In this document: piece by piece, positions 22,801 through 33,770 of the stretch
Numbering within the stretch: position 1 is the first letter of the stretch
How the letters are laid out: every line of letters begins with the position of its first letter
DNA from: Bugulina stolonifera
Taxonomy: Eukaryota > Bryozoa > Gymnolaemata > Cheilostomatida > Bugulidae
Assembly (NCBI GenBank): GCA_935421135.1
Contig: OW285190.1
Span: 18,114,501 to 18,178,500, forward strand
Reading direction: 5' to 3'
DNA: 64,000 nt
Position numbers and translations under genes: made by a program
Notes under the pieces: model-generated
What the model was told of the DNA's origin: nothing
Database searches by the model: none
Seen by the model: the letters and a program-made list of their open reading frames with translations, nothing else

Positions 22801-24841
22801 TATTTACATGCTTTTCTCTAAATTGATACAATAGTAAAAGAGATTCCAAAGGAAGAATCCTTGCTTTCTCAATGGCTGGATCTGGTGCCGTCATACTAAT
22901 AGCAGTTATAGCCTGTGTTCTACTGCGAGAAAAGTGGGGGTAAGTGCCGCTCTCCCTTACACCTCATTTCATTTGATATGCACATTGAACTTTCAATGGC
23001 AGAGTGAGCTCTTCAGAAATATTGATATCACCTGATAATGGGAAGTTATTTCAATTCTAAACTGATTGTGAAATAAAATTTCAGCATTTCTCTGACAATT
23101 GCTCACCATGATTATTTGAACATTTTATTATAATGTAGCGTACAGGTCTATAAAAAATTGTTTTTCTACACATTCATTGTAAGCACTTCAAACCCAAACT
23201 TAGTATTATTTTATGACCCTGTAGGAGGTTCTTCCTCAGAGCCAAGCTGTAAGGTTTTTAGTAAATGGGATCTTGGAAAATTATTTATTTTCCTCCAATA
23301 AATAGAATCATACGAATCATCGATGACATCCTACAGTCTCTTTGTGTCTTTACTTTCAGAGCTAAACAGAAAGATGAACATTGGAAGGCTACAGACAGTT
23401 ATATAGACTACCTAATAGGTGGACCTATAAACACACAGACTGCTGGTTATGGATACAGTACATATTATCAGCCAACCAGAGCTACTCAGAATCAGGTATG
23501 TAGTGTAGGATATAGGACATTGATGTATTGCATTATATGCTGCATGTAGAGATGGCTGAATACAATTTACTATTGTTGTAATTCAGTTTTAATATCTTTA
23601 TGTTAGTTAAAGATCTGGTCAAGGAATAAGTAAGGTAAAGCAGGTAAAGGGTTTATTTAGAAACTGTACAGGCATGATGTTCTCTTGTCATATGTGAAGT
23701 TGTCTTCTCAATAACAGACAGAGAGAAGGCAACTTTGCTCATTATACCCTCAACTCTACAGTGAATGTACTTTCATAATAAGGACATACTGGGGAACATA
23801 ACGAATAAAAAGTTTGCATTTCAACATTGAAGTACAAGTTGTGTTTGTTGCAGTAACTCAGTGAAAAAATTTTTGTTTCACTCGGAAGGTAGTGGGTTTG
23901 GATTCTGAGACAGCAACACTATTGTCAGCCACTTGATTGGTCAGATGATATATAGTAGGTCACATGACATATAATAGGTCACATGACATATAATAGGTCA
24001 CATGATATATAATAGGTCACATGATATATAATAGGTCACATGATATATAATAGGTCACATGATATATAATAGGTCACATGATATATAATAGGTCACATGA
24101 TATACATGTATCATAGGTCACATGACATATAATAGGTCACATGATATATAATAGGTCACATGATATATAATAGGTCACATGTAGTGGTTATGCGGGAGTA
24201 TAGGTGTGTACATAGTACCTCAGTTTTAGTGGTTACCGGTGCGTCCTTACTTTAATGACTAGTTTTTGCCATAAAACTACTGCTGATCTGGTAGTGTAAT
24301 GGTAGAATACTCCATTAGCATTTGTAGGGACATGGGTTGGAATCCCACCAAAGCATTATTTTTTTTCGTTTATGTAGCTCACTATCTGTTAGCTACTATA
24401 AGATTAAGGTGATAGCTATACAATACTAATCTGTAACATAGGATCATTCCAATCCAATTATAGGAAACGTCCTAAGGTTGCATGTACAGCGTATCCATCT
24501 CATTTTTTCCACTTGGAACACTGGTCACATGGTAGTTGATGTTCTAGTACATTCTAGTTCATGTTCAAACCTTGTTTCTAAACTAAACACCCCACTTTTT
24601 AGATGATTATTGCAGTACTTCTAAAAACATTGCATGCTATATTATTTGGTTGATATTATTATAATTATTTGTGTACATTGTATAGCCATGTACATAACAA
24701 CCATGTAGCTATGGTAGCTAGTAGCCATTAATAGTCTTCCTTACATTGTGTATATTGTATATACTGCACATGACTGCATGCTTACAGATAACACAAGAAG
24801 AGGAAGAAGATGAGGATCCATACAAATACAAGACAGAATGA
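19830..24841 (+). CDS. NHL beta-propeller / mucin stalk / single-pass membrane protein
   Basis: Exons 19830-20733, 22034-22246, 22488-22515, 22835-22939, 23360-23495 and 24788-24841 join in frame (479 residues, 5' end uncertain). The large exon carries NHL-type blades: EGTGVNASFGFIQSF, LVADTNCHRLRLIDRETNA, YTDGPLASSKFGDV and IIADVSNRVLRVVDI. A Thr/Ser-rich stalk follows (TSSTTTVTTTTSTTTNPS), with many possible glycosylation sites. The membrane helix is AGSGAVILIAVIACVLL, followed by REKW. The short tail is Tyr-rich (GYGYSTYYQP) and acidic at the end (EEEEDEDPYKYKTE). The propeller is presumably outside the cell and binds an unknown ligand. Intron 1 of this model (20734-22033) contains a SINE and LTR-like copy 3. 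Confidence 0.8.
21005..21103 (-). mobile_element. tRNA-derived SINE fragment
   Basis: On the minus strand an A-box-like TGGTCGAGTGG (21093-21083) is followed by a B box GGTTCGAGTCC (21025-21015). The arms do not fold into a clean cloverleaf and the T stem pairs only partly. The block GGACATGGGTT recurs at 24328, again before a B-box-like sequence. This suggests a SINE family and not a tRNA gene. Confidence 0.5.
21126..21931 (+). mobile_element. LTR-like element copy 3 (806 bp, TSD ATAT), intronic
   Basis: The fullest copy: starts TGTAATGGTTTCTGTG, ends GTACCATCACA, flanked by ATAT at 21122-21125 and 21932-21935. It contains TTTATATAGTATAAGG and GGGTATAAAAGGC (TATA-like), and the GC-rich block GTCCGGAAGTTGCGCAACAA. 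No internal coding region is present, so it is best read as a solo LTR. It sits inside an intron of the NHL membrane protein gene. Confidence 0.75.
23955..24182. repeat. 19-bp tandem array in an intron
   Basis: About 12 copies of TAGGTCACATGATATATAA, with one interrupted copy near 24105. No spacers are present. It lies in the last intron of the NHL membrane protein gene. Confidence 0.93.
24286..24368 (+). mobile_element. tRNA-like SINE fragment
   Basis: TGGTAGTGTAATGGTAGAAT (A-box-like) is followed by GGGACATGGGTTGGAATCCC, a T-arm with the usual C replaced by G, and then a T-rich tail. It shares the GGACATGGGTT block with the minus-strand element at 21005-21103. It is too short and too divergent for a functional tRNA. 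Confidence 0.4.
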
Positions 24842-27800
24842 GTATCTCATATTTACATGTTACTAGATATTATACATGTGTATAGTATTACAACATTGTT
24901 AATGAAGATAATAGACAATGCACTAAACAATTAGATAAATAATTAAGTGTTCATTCAAATATCTCAGAAGAGAAATAAATAACCTGTCCTTCTTTAACTC
25001 ATATAAAAACTCTAAGTGAAAGTTGAATTCCTTAAATTTAGCCTGAGTTTTATAAGAAATGAGTGAACCTACCCATGTGGAACCCTCAATTAGATTTCAA
25101 TTCATTTATTATAAACTTAAATTTTGGGAAATTCAGCTCATCTAATTTAAACACTTATTCATCATGTTGTTGTTTGAACTAAAATTGGTTAAGTAGAAAA
25201 TTACACTAATTACTATTTCTACAAGAATCATTAAATAATTGCACTCAATTTTTACCAGAATTATATAATTACAGGTTATTCATCAACCAAAATATTCACA
25301 GATATGCAACTACAAAATTGTTATCTTTTATGATGCTAGATGATTTCCTTTGTACAGATAAACATACCCTAGCTTACAAAGAATGATCTCATTTCTCCTG
25401 ATTCACAGACTGTAAACAGTTGCATAATTAAATGCTTCATCATTTCTTAAAACATTCCTTTTTTGCTTAAACAAGTCTTGTCTAAGCTAGACTGAGTTCT
25501 TACATCGTTTGCAAATTGGTTAAATGCAGAGCAGTTCTTGCACTGCTAGCTGATATACATTAATATAATAGGTCTATCTGATTATCTTGGGTGGCATTAC
25601 TGTGCAGTGGTTGACATGAACATACATATAGATGTACATGTATATACCATTAGGTGGTATATTATAGTGCAGTGGTTTACATGAACATACATATACATGT
25701 ACATGTATATACCATTAGGTGGTATTATGGTGCAGTGGTTTACATGAACATACATATAGATGTACATGTATATACCATTAGGTGGTATTATGTGTAGTGG
25801 TTTACTTGTTGACAGATGTAATAGAAAACCTACATGATGGGGTACATTGTATTTTGTTAAATAGAATATTTCTAGTAGAGGGTGGAAAAATGCATTGTAG
25901 TATTCTACTTTTCCAGAATTTTAGCATGTAACTGCGAGTAATTTGTGTACAGCCTTTTAAGGGTGGAAAAATTTTTCCTTAATGAATCTTGAAGCCAGAT
26001 TGTTATCAGCAACTGGTTGAACACATTTGGCAGCTAATTCCAATAATGATAAGACTGAAATGCAAGAACTGGGACTAAATTAGCCTAAGTCTCCAGATGC
26101 GCACCTTTAAAGTGGGACCCTATTTCACCCACCCTTTAAAACTCTACAAAACTTATAAAAAGGTTGAAATACATAAATATTGACATCTGCCTCACGATAA
26201 TGACATTACGTACTGCGCAGTGATTCAACTGATAACACAGTCTACCGTTTTTAAACCCTCCACCAAGCAAAACTTCTTGGATGTTCTCCAGAACATGAGC
26301 CATATGTTGAAGTGGTGGGATCCTATTACCTTGTATTAGCCCTGATTTATATGACAAGGCACTTCCACTAGGTTGGTAATACTGCTGTCATATTCATGTA
26401 TGTTATTATAATATGTATACTAAAATAATTAATACTTTCCGATGTAATTGTAGTGATTTATGCTGGTTTTATAGTCATCGTAGTTGAAGGATTCCATGAT
26501 CTGTTCTTATGCTTCTTTAGCTTGGATAATTTCTCAGGGGTTAAAATTAACTCACTGATCAGTCTGTTACTTTATCTTTCATCTAAATGTGAGACTAAAG
26601 CCAAGTTTACTCTAAAATACTAAACAAGAGTCAGCCAAAATATGGACTCAAGTATTAAGGATAAATTAATAATATTTATTGGCCTAAATTTGCCAAATAT
26701 GAATGTGAGAAAATGTGCACATGCTGGTACAAGTATGATATAACATGTCTGGCCACAGTTGACTCAAATAGGGTCATGCTGATCTGCCTTCTGATTGGTT
26801 CTTATAGAAATCTCCATCACAAGTGAAATATTGGAAAATCTACACATAATATTATAGAGATGTTTAGTTTATTTATCAGGATTCCATCATTAATCTTTAA
26901 CCCAAAAATATGGATGAGAATAATAACTGATCATATTATTGTAAGGACAGCCAGTGCTGCTGTAATATTGGTATAGTGTTGCTATAAGCATATTAGTCAT
27001 TTATTGAGCATAAGCCTGCCTATGATAGGCAAACTCTTTTATGTAATAGAATATATGCACTGCTTGTATGATTATATAATATATATGCTCTAGTTATATA
27101 TTCTATATATTATACGCACTACTTTACGCATACTGCCCCTATCTCAAACAACCAAAATTGAAATTAAGTTTCTTTGCACGCCGGTTTGCCAATTGTTAGT
27201 CATGTCTTATCACAAGCGTATGATAACTCAGAAATGTAGTTGAGCAAAGATGACTCCAAGTGGTACAACTTCTACCACAAACATTGTTAATCATGAATGA
27301 AAAGTTGATTTTTATCAAAATGCGTAATTTAAAATTAATAATATTCAAAACTCTTAATTTATCATAAAAACTTTAACCTTGTAAGAGAGGGAAAGTGTGA
27401 AAGCTTAGCCAACTGTAAAATATATTCATAAACTGCTAGGTTTTCTGAGTGGCACTCGTGAATCAGCTGACATGTAAAGAGGAAGTGTAAGGAGTTGATG
27501 ACATCACAGTGTACTTTGGTGTAGAACTCCACGTACTTTGTGTTGTGTGTAGGTACATGTATGTATAACTTATTTGTTATGTATGTATATGTAGGTATGT
27601 ATACTCTATTTTATTATTTGATTTATGAATGTACATGTAGGTATCTACAATTTAGTTTCTACGTAAGCATAGCCTACTTTATTAGGACTGTTTAGACATG
27701 TATATGTGCGTAGAACAAGTGAAGATCAACTGTGCGTGTCATGTGGGTAGAGAAATCCTTCAGCAAAGTGAAATTAATGATAACTGCAATAAATTATTCT

Positions 27801-28751
27801 TCCTGAAACTAAGTTAGTAGTCTAATCCACCACTCAACAGCTCATCTAATGCTTATATAATATTATTTAGTTCTGCAGTTTGAGTCGTAATATTTATATA
27901 AATTTTGAGTATCTGAGTGCATTAGTTGAAGATATTTCTATCTAGTCATACTACTACTACATTGTATATACCCAACTATTCACAAACCAATGACAATTTA
28001 GAACTGCATATTTACGTGATATACATGTATATGTATATCATCATTATATTATTATACGTAATTATTGGATGCTCTCATGTATATCTAAGGTAGCAGACAC
28101 ATAATAACTACACAGTGTGAATTAAATGGAAAACCTCACTATAATCCGAAAACATGTAGAGGTTGTAATTCAGAGAACCCTTAGAAGTTGCCATCAAAGT
28201 CCTGGAAAGTGTGATTATTCACCCCAAAGCTTTAGGTTAGCCAGCATGGCACACTCTAACTTGTTCTCCCAGGATGGTTGTTCAACATAATCACCATGAC
28301 CCTGGGATGGATGACTCATCAGATTGTTTACTTCTGGTTCTGAATCAGACATCCACCAGCTTCAGTAAACATTCATAATTTGTCATGGATTTGCCATTAC
28401 ACTGCAAAAAGCAAGAGTATGCTGATAGTTCTACTGCTATTTATCATTGTTTAGTTGAGTTCTTAAGCATTCAATAAGTCTAAATGAGGATAGTCTCCTA
28501 TTCCCTTCCTCTGAGCCTGGTGGAGCAGAGGCCTGTAGCTATATAGGTAGTCTGTATGGTTGGATGGATAGTTGATTGACATGAATTGGTAAACATTGTA
28601 GCATTGGTTATATTTCATGTATCTGTAAAGTATATAGCAAAATCATTAATTTCCCATCAAATTGCCTGCACAATAGAGCCATGGGATGACGATCCCACGC
28701 AGTATTAGTAATATTATGTAAATGGTCGACTCAAGGGTAGAGAGCCAGAGG
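24842..28751. other. 3.9-kb gene-free AT-rich stretch
   Basis: No exon with credible splice sites is found. It holds the 63-65-bp tandem repeat at 25590-25805, many TACATGTA-type palindromes, and one isolated minus-strand frame (26136-26357) whose product resembles nothing I know. Confidence 0.5.
25590..25805. repeat. 63-65-bp tandem repeat, about 3.4 copies
   Basis: The unit contains GCAGTGGTTTACATGAACAT, then ACATATAGATGTACATGTAT, then ATACCATTAGGTGGTATTAT. CAGTGG starts at 25605, 25670 and 25733. Confidence 0.9.
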
Positions 28752-28760
28752 TATATATAG
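28752..28760 (+). promoter_or_regulatory. TATA box of the CAP-ShK gene
   Basis: TATATATAG lies 70 bases before the ATG at 28830. This fits a start site near 28780 and a short leader. Confidence 0.55.
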
Positions 28761-28829
28761 GACAGAGCTACCAGTGACTCTCATTCAAACTCTGGCAGAA
28801 GACAGCCTCACTTCTTATTTAATATAAAT

Positions 28830-31800
28830 ATGAAGTTAACTATTTTATTTTCTCTTTTTGTATATGCAACTGTTCAGCAGGTAACTCAAGTTCAATAACG
28901 TAAAAATAACATAAAAATAATTATTACTAAGTCAGCATTTTAATATGTAGCCTGCAGAACTTCTACTTCTAATAATATTAAATTTAGTTTATGTTGCTGT
29001 ATATAATTTTAATAATGATCTGTACTAAGACATATCATAGTATATTATACAGTTATATACAGTATATTACAGTATTATAGTATTAGACTATTGCATATTT
29101 TACATGTATATCACTTCCTATTGGAGAAGGTCTTAATTTATGTTAATACCCAAATTACACAGTATACGTAGATATTATAATAATGATGACATATTTATTA
29201 GCTAGTAAGTACATTAATTGTAAATATAATATTAAGTAAAGTAGGTCTGCATATTATCCCAGAAATTCCACTATCTTACAATCTACAATACATTTACATG
29301 TAAACAGTATTACCACATTACAGCATTACCGTATACCTACATGTACATGTATACTTACTATATCTACATGACGAATACTTACTGTATCTACATAGTCTAT
29401 ACTTACTGTATATATAGTAAGTATACATGCATAATGTACGTATTATATGTAAGATAAACTCTTGTCTATAGCATATTTATAACATCATACACTTTACAAC
29501 TCCTGTCATTGTGCTACCACAAGTATGTTATTCAAATACTGTATACATTTGCATTACAGGTTTCTATGACAACCAGTACATGCATGCATGAGAAGTACAC
29601 TCTTATACCAGGCCATACAGGTTGTATCAATAAATCACCTTCAGCTACGGCCCTTGGTAAGTTGTCTTCTCTCTATAGTAGGCTTGACTATAATTATTTA
29701 TATTATACTCTGTGTATTATTATGTAGTATTATGCATGTATAAACAGCAGTATTATTATATACCACAGCATGGTATATACATGTATGTATGGTTTATTGT
29801 ACCATTACATGGTTTCAATGTAATAACTGCATCAAATAATATACAATGTAGTAGTATGTACAATATCCAAATAATAATACAATATCATCTTCTGCAGGTG
29901 AAATGACAAATGACATTAAAAGGCAGATAGTTGAACAACACAACTTTCTAAGGTCACGACTTAACGCTACAAACATGCAGAAAATGGTAAGCACCTGTCC
30001 TGATGCATATTCTTATTGTCGACTTTGTGACTTAATTATAATGTGTACTAATAATATATTACAAGTATTTATGATATAACTTGTTAACTCGAGCATAAGG
30101 TCCTGCAATTCAACCTTTGAGTAGAGTTGGTGAATTGGCAACTACACTCTAACCAGTGGCTAAGTGTGGCCTTGAATCTCAGGCTATGTACATGCATATA
30201 ATTATTTATGTAGGCTCACTATTGACTACTGAAGGAGGTAGGGTGTAACCTATCTAGGAGTTTGGTAATCTACTGTTATATGTGTGATACAGGTAGTTAT
30301 ACCATTATTTCTACGTGGTGTTATCTGTAGGTTTGGGACGATGAGTTGGCTGAGCTATCGCAAAAATGGGCAGATAATTGTGAATTTAAACATGATAGCG
30401 GCAAAAGAGCTATTCCTGGAAGATTCACAGTTGGTAAGTCCCATAATTTTGTTTGTGTACTGAAGCCACTGTCATTTTGGAGTGGAACATTCATTGAGTA
30501 GTTTACTTTACATTCGCATCACATGTTTGGTGGGGATTCACATTGCTAAGGTATTCAATTTGTATTATTAGGTCAAAACTTAGCCCTAGGCCACCAAACA
30601 TGGGAGACTGTATTAAATAGTTGGTGGGACGAGATAGAGATGTTCCATTATGACCGAAAAGAGGCTATGAGTTTCAGTGAGGTCGGTCACTTTACACAGA
30701 TGGCATGGGCGGAGTCAGCCAAGGTTGGCTGTGGTTGGACGCTCTGTACAAACCCAGAAATGATGCGCTGGTATGGAGGAAGATACTTCGTCTGTAACTA
30801 TGGAGCAGCGTAAGTTTGTTTGTCTTTTTGTTTAATTTTATGTTCACCATCTTATCAAAATCTTAATCTTAGTGTATGGGTACAAATTTTGTATAGACAC
30901 TCTACCCATTGCTACACTTATATGCACTGTACAACTTCATGTATTACGTTTATGTATAATTGTACGTATAATACAGTCATAGCACTACGAACACTCCATA
31001 GCCTAGGTTCCAATCTCTCTAAAACAATGTGCGAGTATTTTCTATCCAATATCAATAAAATAACCTAGATCCACCATGATGTACACTCATTTGCCTAGAG
31101 AGCTTGGAACCCAGGCTAGTGGGCCTTGCACAAGGAATGGCAACTCCTTTCAGTGATTCCATAGACTAAGTAGGTCAATGATCGACACGTGAGATCAGAG
31201 CCGTTCATTGTGAGAGTTGCGAAACATCTTGGATGTCATGTTGGGCCCATAGAACCAATCAAAATTGCCGATATGGGCCCAGATATGGCCTCTTGTTTAC
31301 TTCCAGTGACGTAACTCTCCCAATTGACGGCTCTGTGTGAGAGAACGTGTAATATTAGAGCAGAGCAGAAACTCCATATAAATGCTACCAACACTTTGTT
31401 GACTATATTTCTGTAGTGGGAACAGACATTGGTGGACTCCATATAACAAAACAAATGCAGAAGGAGCTAGCAATACATGTAGTTCTTGTCCCAACAGCTG
31501 TGATGTCAATGGACTCTGTGGTATGTTAGCACGTGATTGTAATACATCATGTACTCATTGGGTCTGCAGTCGATTTAGAGTTGTGTAACACAATCCTAAA
31601 GATGGAGGCTGTGAAATATTATTTGCTAGACAGGTAGCTAATGTCTCTTCCCTAATTCAACTCCGTAGCCTGCACTTGTAATACATACAGATGCATGTAC
31701 AATGTATATTACTATTATTTACTTGCTACACATACATATGCATGCATTTTAGTGTTTGCTTTTCTTTATGCGTAGATTGTGGTGGAAAGGTTTGTGGAAA

Positions 31801-32801
31801 TGGTGGGTCTCTAGATATCAACACATGTCAGTGTAAATGTATCAAGCCTTACCATACTCCAGATACCTGTGGATGTAAGTACATGCATACTACACTACAA
31901 CTCATATTATACTGTACCTATACTGAATTATAGTGGTGCTACCACAAACAGTCTGCTATTATGTACATGTATACATTACAGTCTATTGAATTTGTTACCA
32001 GTTGATTATTTGTTATCACTTGAACCATTATATCATAAATGAATTGTGTATTCATATAATTAACGCATTATTGTTATTTTTGCAGTGGACTGTGATGCTG
32101 CTGTTGACTCCAGACATTGTGGGAGATTCTGGGTGGAGTCACACTGTCAAAGATACAGTAATGTTCCCAACGAATGTCCTCATATGTGTGGTCTATGCCC
32201 ATTGGCTGGTTACAGACAGCAGCAGACGACTGGGCAGCACACACCGGTACCGATACAGCTGCCATCTGTAGAGACACCGACTCAACCACCAACACAACCA
32301 CCAACACAACCACCAACACAACCACCTACACAACCACCAACACAACCACCAACACAACCACCTACACAACCACCTACACAACCACCTACACAGCCACCAA
32401 CACGGCTACCATCACAACCACCTACCCAACCACCAACACGACTACCATCACAACCACCTACCCAACCTCCAACACGACTACCATCACAACCACCTACCCA
32501 ACCACCAACATGGCTACCAACACAACCACCTACACAACCACCAACGCAACCACCTACTCAATCATCAATACAGCTACAGTCTATTACAACTACCGCACCT
32601 CCAAGCACCTCAGCATCAAGTATTGCAACTACGGAAAAGCCGAAGAAACCCTTAGATATTCATGTGGAACAGAAAGACGGTAAAACAATAATTAGTGTTC
32701 CAAACACAGTGCCATTAAGAGGTAATGGGGTGGTACAGGTGGCACAACAACCCACAGATGGAGCCTATTCTACATTAGTCCTTATTCTACAACTTGTCTA
32801 A
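28830..32801 (+). CDS. Secreted CAP-domain protein with EGF-like and ShK domains and TQPP repeats
   Basis: Eight exons (28830-28880, 29560-29656, 29898-29986, 30331-30433, 30572-30809, 31417-31520, 31776-31874, 32086-32801) join in frame to 498 residues. A signal peptide (MKLTILFSLFVYATVQQ) comes first. The CAP domain (about 55-193) has EQHNFLRSRL, GQNLALG (Gln where many members have Glu), GHFTQMAW at 152-159 and CNYGA at 188-192. A Cys-rich linker and an EGF-like segment (CGGKVCGNGG, then CQCKC) follow. Next is a ShK-like domain beginning DCDAAVDSRHCGRFW with its Cys at CPHMCGLC. A low-complexity PTQPP stalk precedes a hydrophobic end (STLVLILQLV), which could be a GPI signal. CAP proteins are extracellular, so a defence, adhesion or venom-like role is possible. 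No specific role can be read. Confidence 0.88.
30999..31118. repeat. Foldback (MITE-like) element 1, intronic
   Basis: Left arm TAGCCTAGGTTCCAATCTCT pairs with the right arm (AGAGAGCTTGGAACCCAGGCTA, ending at 31118). Total length is about 120 bp. A related half-arm, TAGCCTGGGCTCC, occurs at about 55569. Confidence 0.6.
31197..31334. repeat. Foldback (MITE-like) element 2, intronic
   Basis: Left arm AGAGCCGTTCATTGTGAGAG and the right-arm complement AGAGCCGTCAATTGGGAGAG give 138 bp with arms of 25 or more bases. It lies 78 bp from foldback element 1 in the same intron. Confidence 0.65.
32280..32560 (+). repeat. Coding ACAACCACC tandem repeat
   Basis: A run of 9- and 12-base units encodes the PTQPP stalk of the CAP protein, with RLPSQPPTQPP variants. 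The long frames in other registers are shadows of it. Confidence 0.92.
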
Positions 32802-33770
32802 AAACATCCTGCCAAACAGAAGTTACAGGAAATCAGTTAGTAAAGTTGTATGTAATTATTGGTATTAAAGTTAAATGTACAAAGTTCATGGTATTTAATT
32901 TATACTTGTAAATGTAAGTGCAGTATTTTAAATTATTTTTTACATGAATTCCAGAAGACATCATGAGCCTGTAAATACATATTTAAGTTTACTTACATCA
33001 TACCTTTTGTACCAAATTTCACAAGAAACACACATTTTACATAGAATATGATTACTTCGACTATACCTCATGTTACTCGTTAACTTTCCATGCTGCTGAC
33101 TTCATGTGCATGTACAGAGACAAAAATATATAAAAGAATATCTGTTTGAACATCGTAGATAATAATTTTTCTTTATCCATGGATTGCTTGTACTGTTATT
33201 ACAAATAGAAATCGATTAATAAAACATTTGCATGAGCTATATATATCTCGTTGATTGCTATAATACACACATAGAAATACTAAAGTCTTTGCAAGGTATA
33301 TGTATATGTATGTACATGTTGTACAAACAAGAAGTGCTGTCCTTTTGATATTGGTCCTTTTTATAAAAGTAGGGTATACATTTTGATCAGTAGCCACATG
33401 TAGTTCTATTTTATCAGGAGTACAAAATATACTCATATCTGACCGATAATTTAGTAATAGCTGTGGGAGGGTTAGGTACACTCAGTTGGAAGCTGAGCAA
33501 TAATTTGGGATCGGATGTCGGACGTTGGTGCTAAAACAATATTATAGGGTGATGAATGTTAGATTCGAATCTTAGTTTTGGTACGGAGTTGTCTGCCGCT
33601 GTAACGACTTATCAAAGACGGTCTGGGAAATATGTTAGTAGTCTATAGAAAACACAAAAATAAGATGTCGTTTTATATTAGATATATCCCCGACAAGACA
33701 AGAGGCTTAAAAAAGTGTAATAACAGACCAAGTTCAGCATCTTAATTGTCATTTCCCCAAAGAAAATAGA
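32802..33770. other. Spacer between the CAP and MRPS18B genes, no gene seen
   Basis: AT-rich 3' flank. A T-arm-like palindrome TAGATTCGAATCTTAG lies near 33560, but no A box or cloverleaf goes with it. Confidence 0.5.

Noticed and set aside
23955..24182. CRISPR-like array
   Set aside because: 19-bp units are directly adjacent without spacers, in a eukaryotic intron.
26136..26357. 73-residue minus frame (IQGNRIPPLQHMAHVLENIQ)
   Set aside because: It looks protein-like but has no splice partners, start context or recognisable family. Left unannotated.
32074..32683. Trp/Leu/Cys-rich minus frame and Thr/Asn-rich plus frame
   Set aside because: Other registers of the ACAACCACC repeat that encodes the PTQPP stalk.
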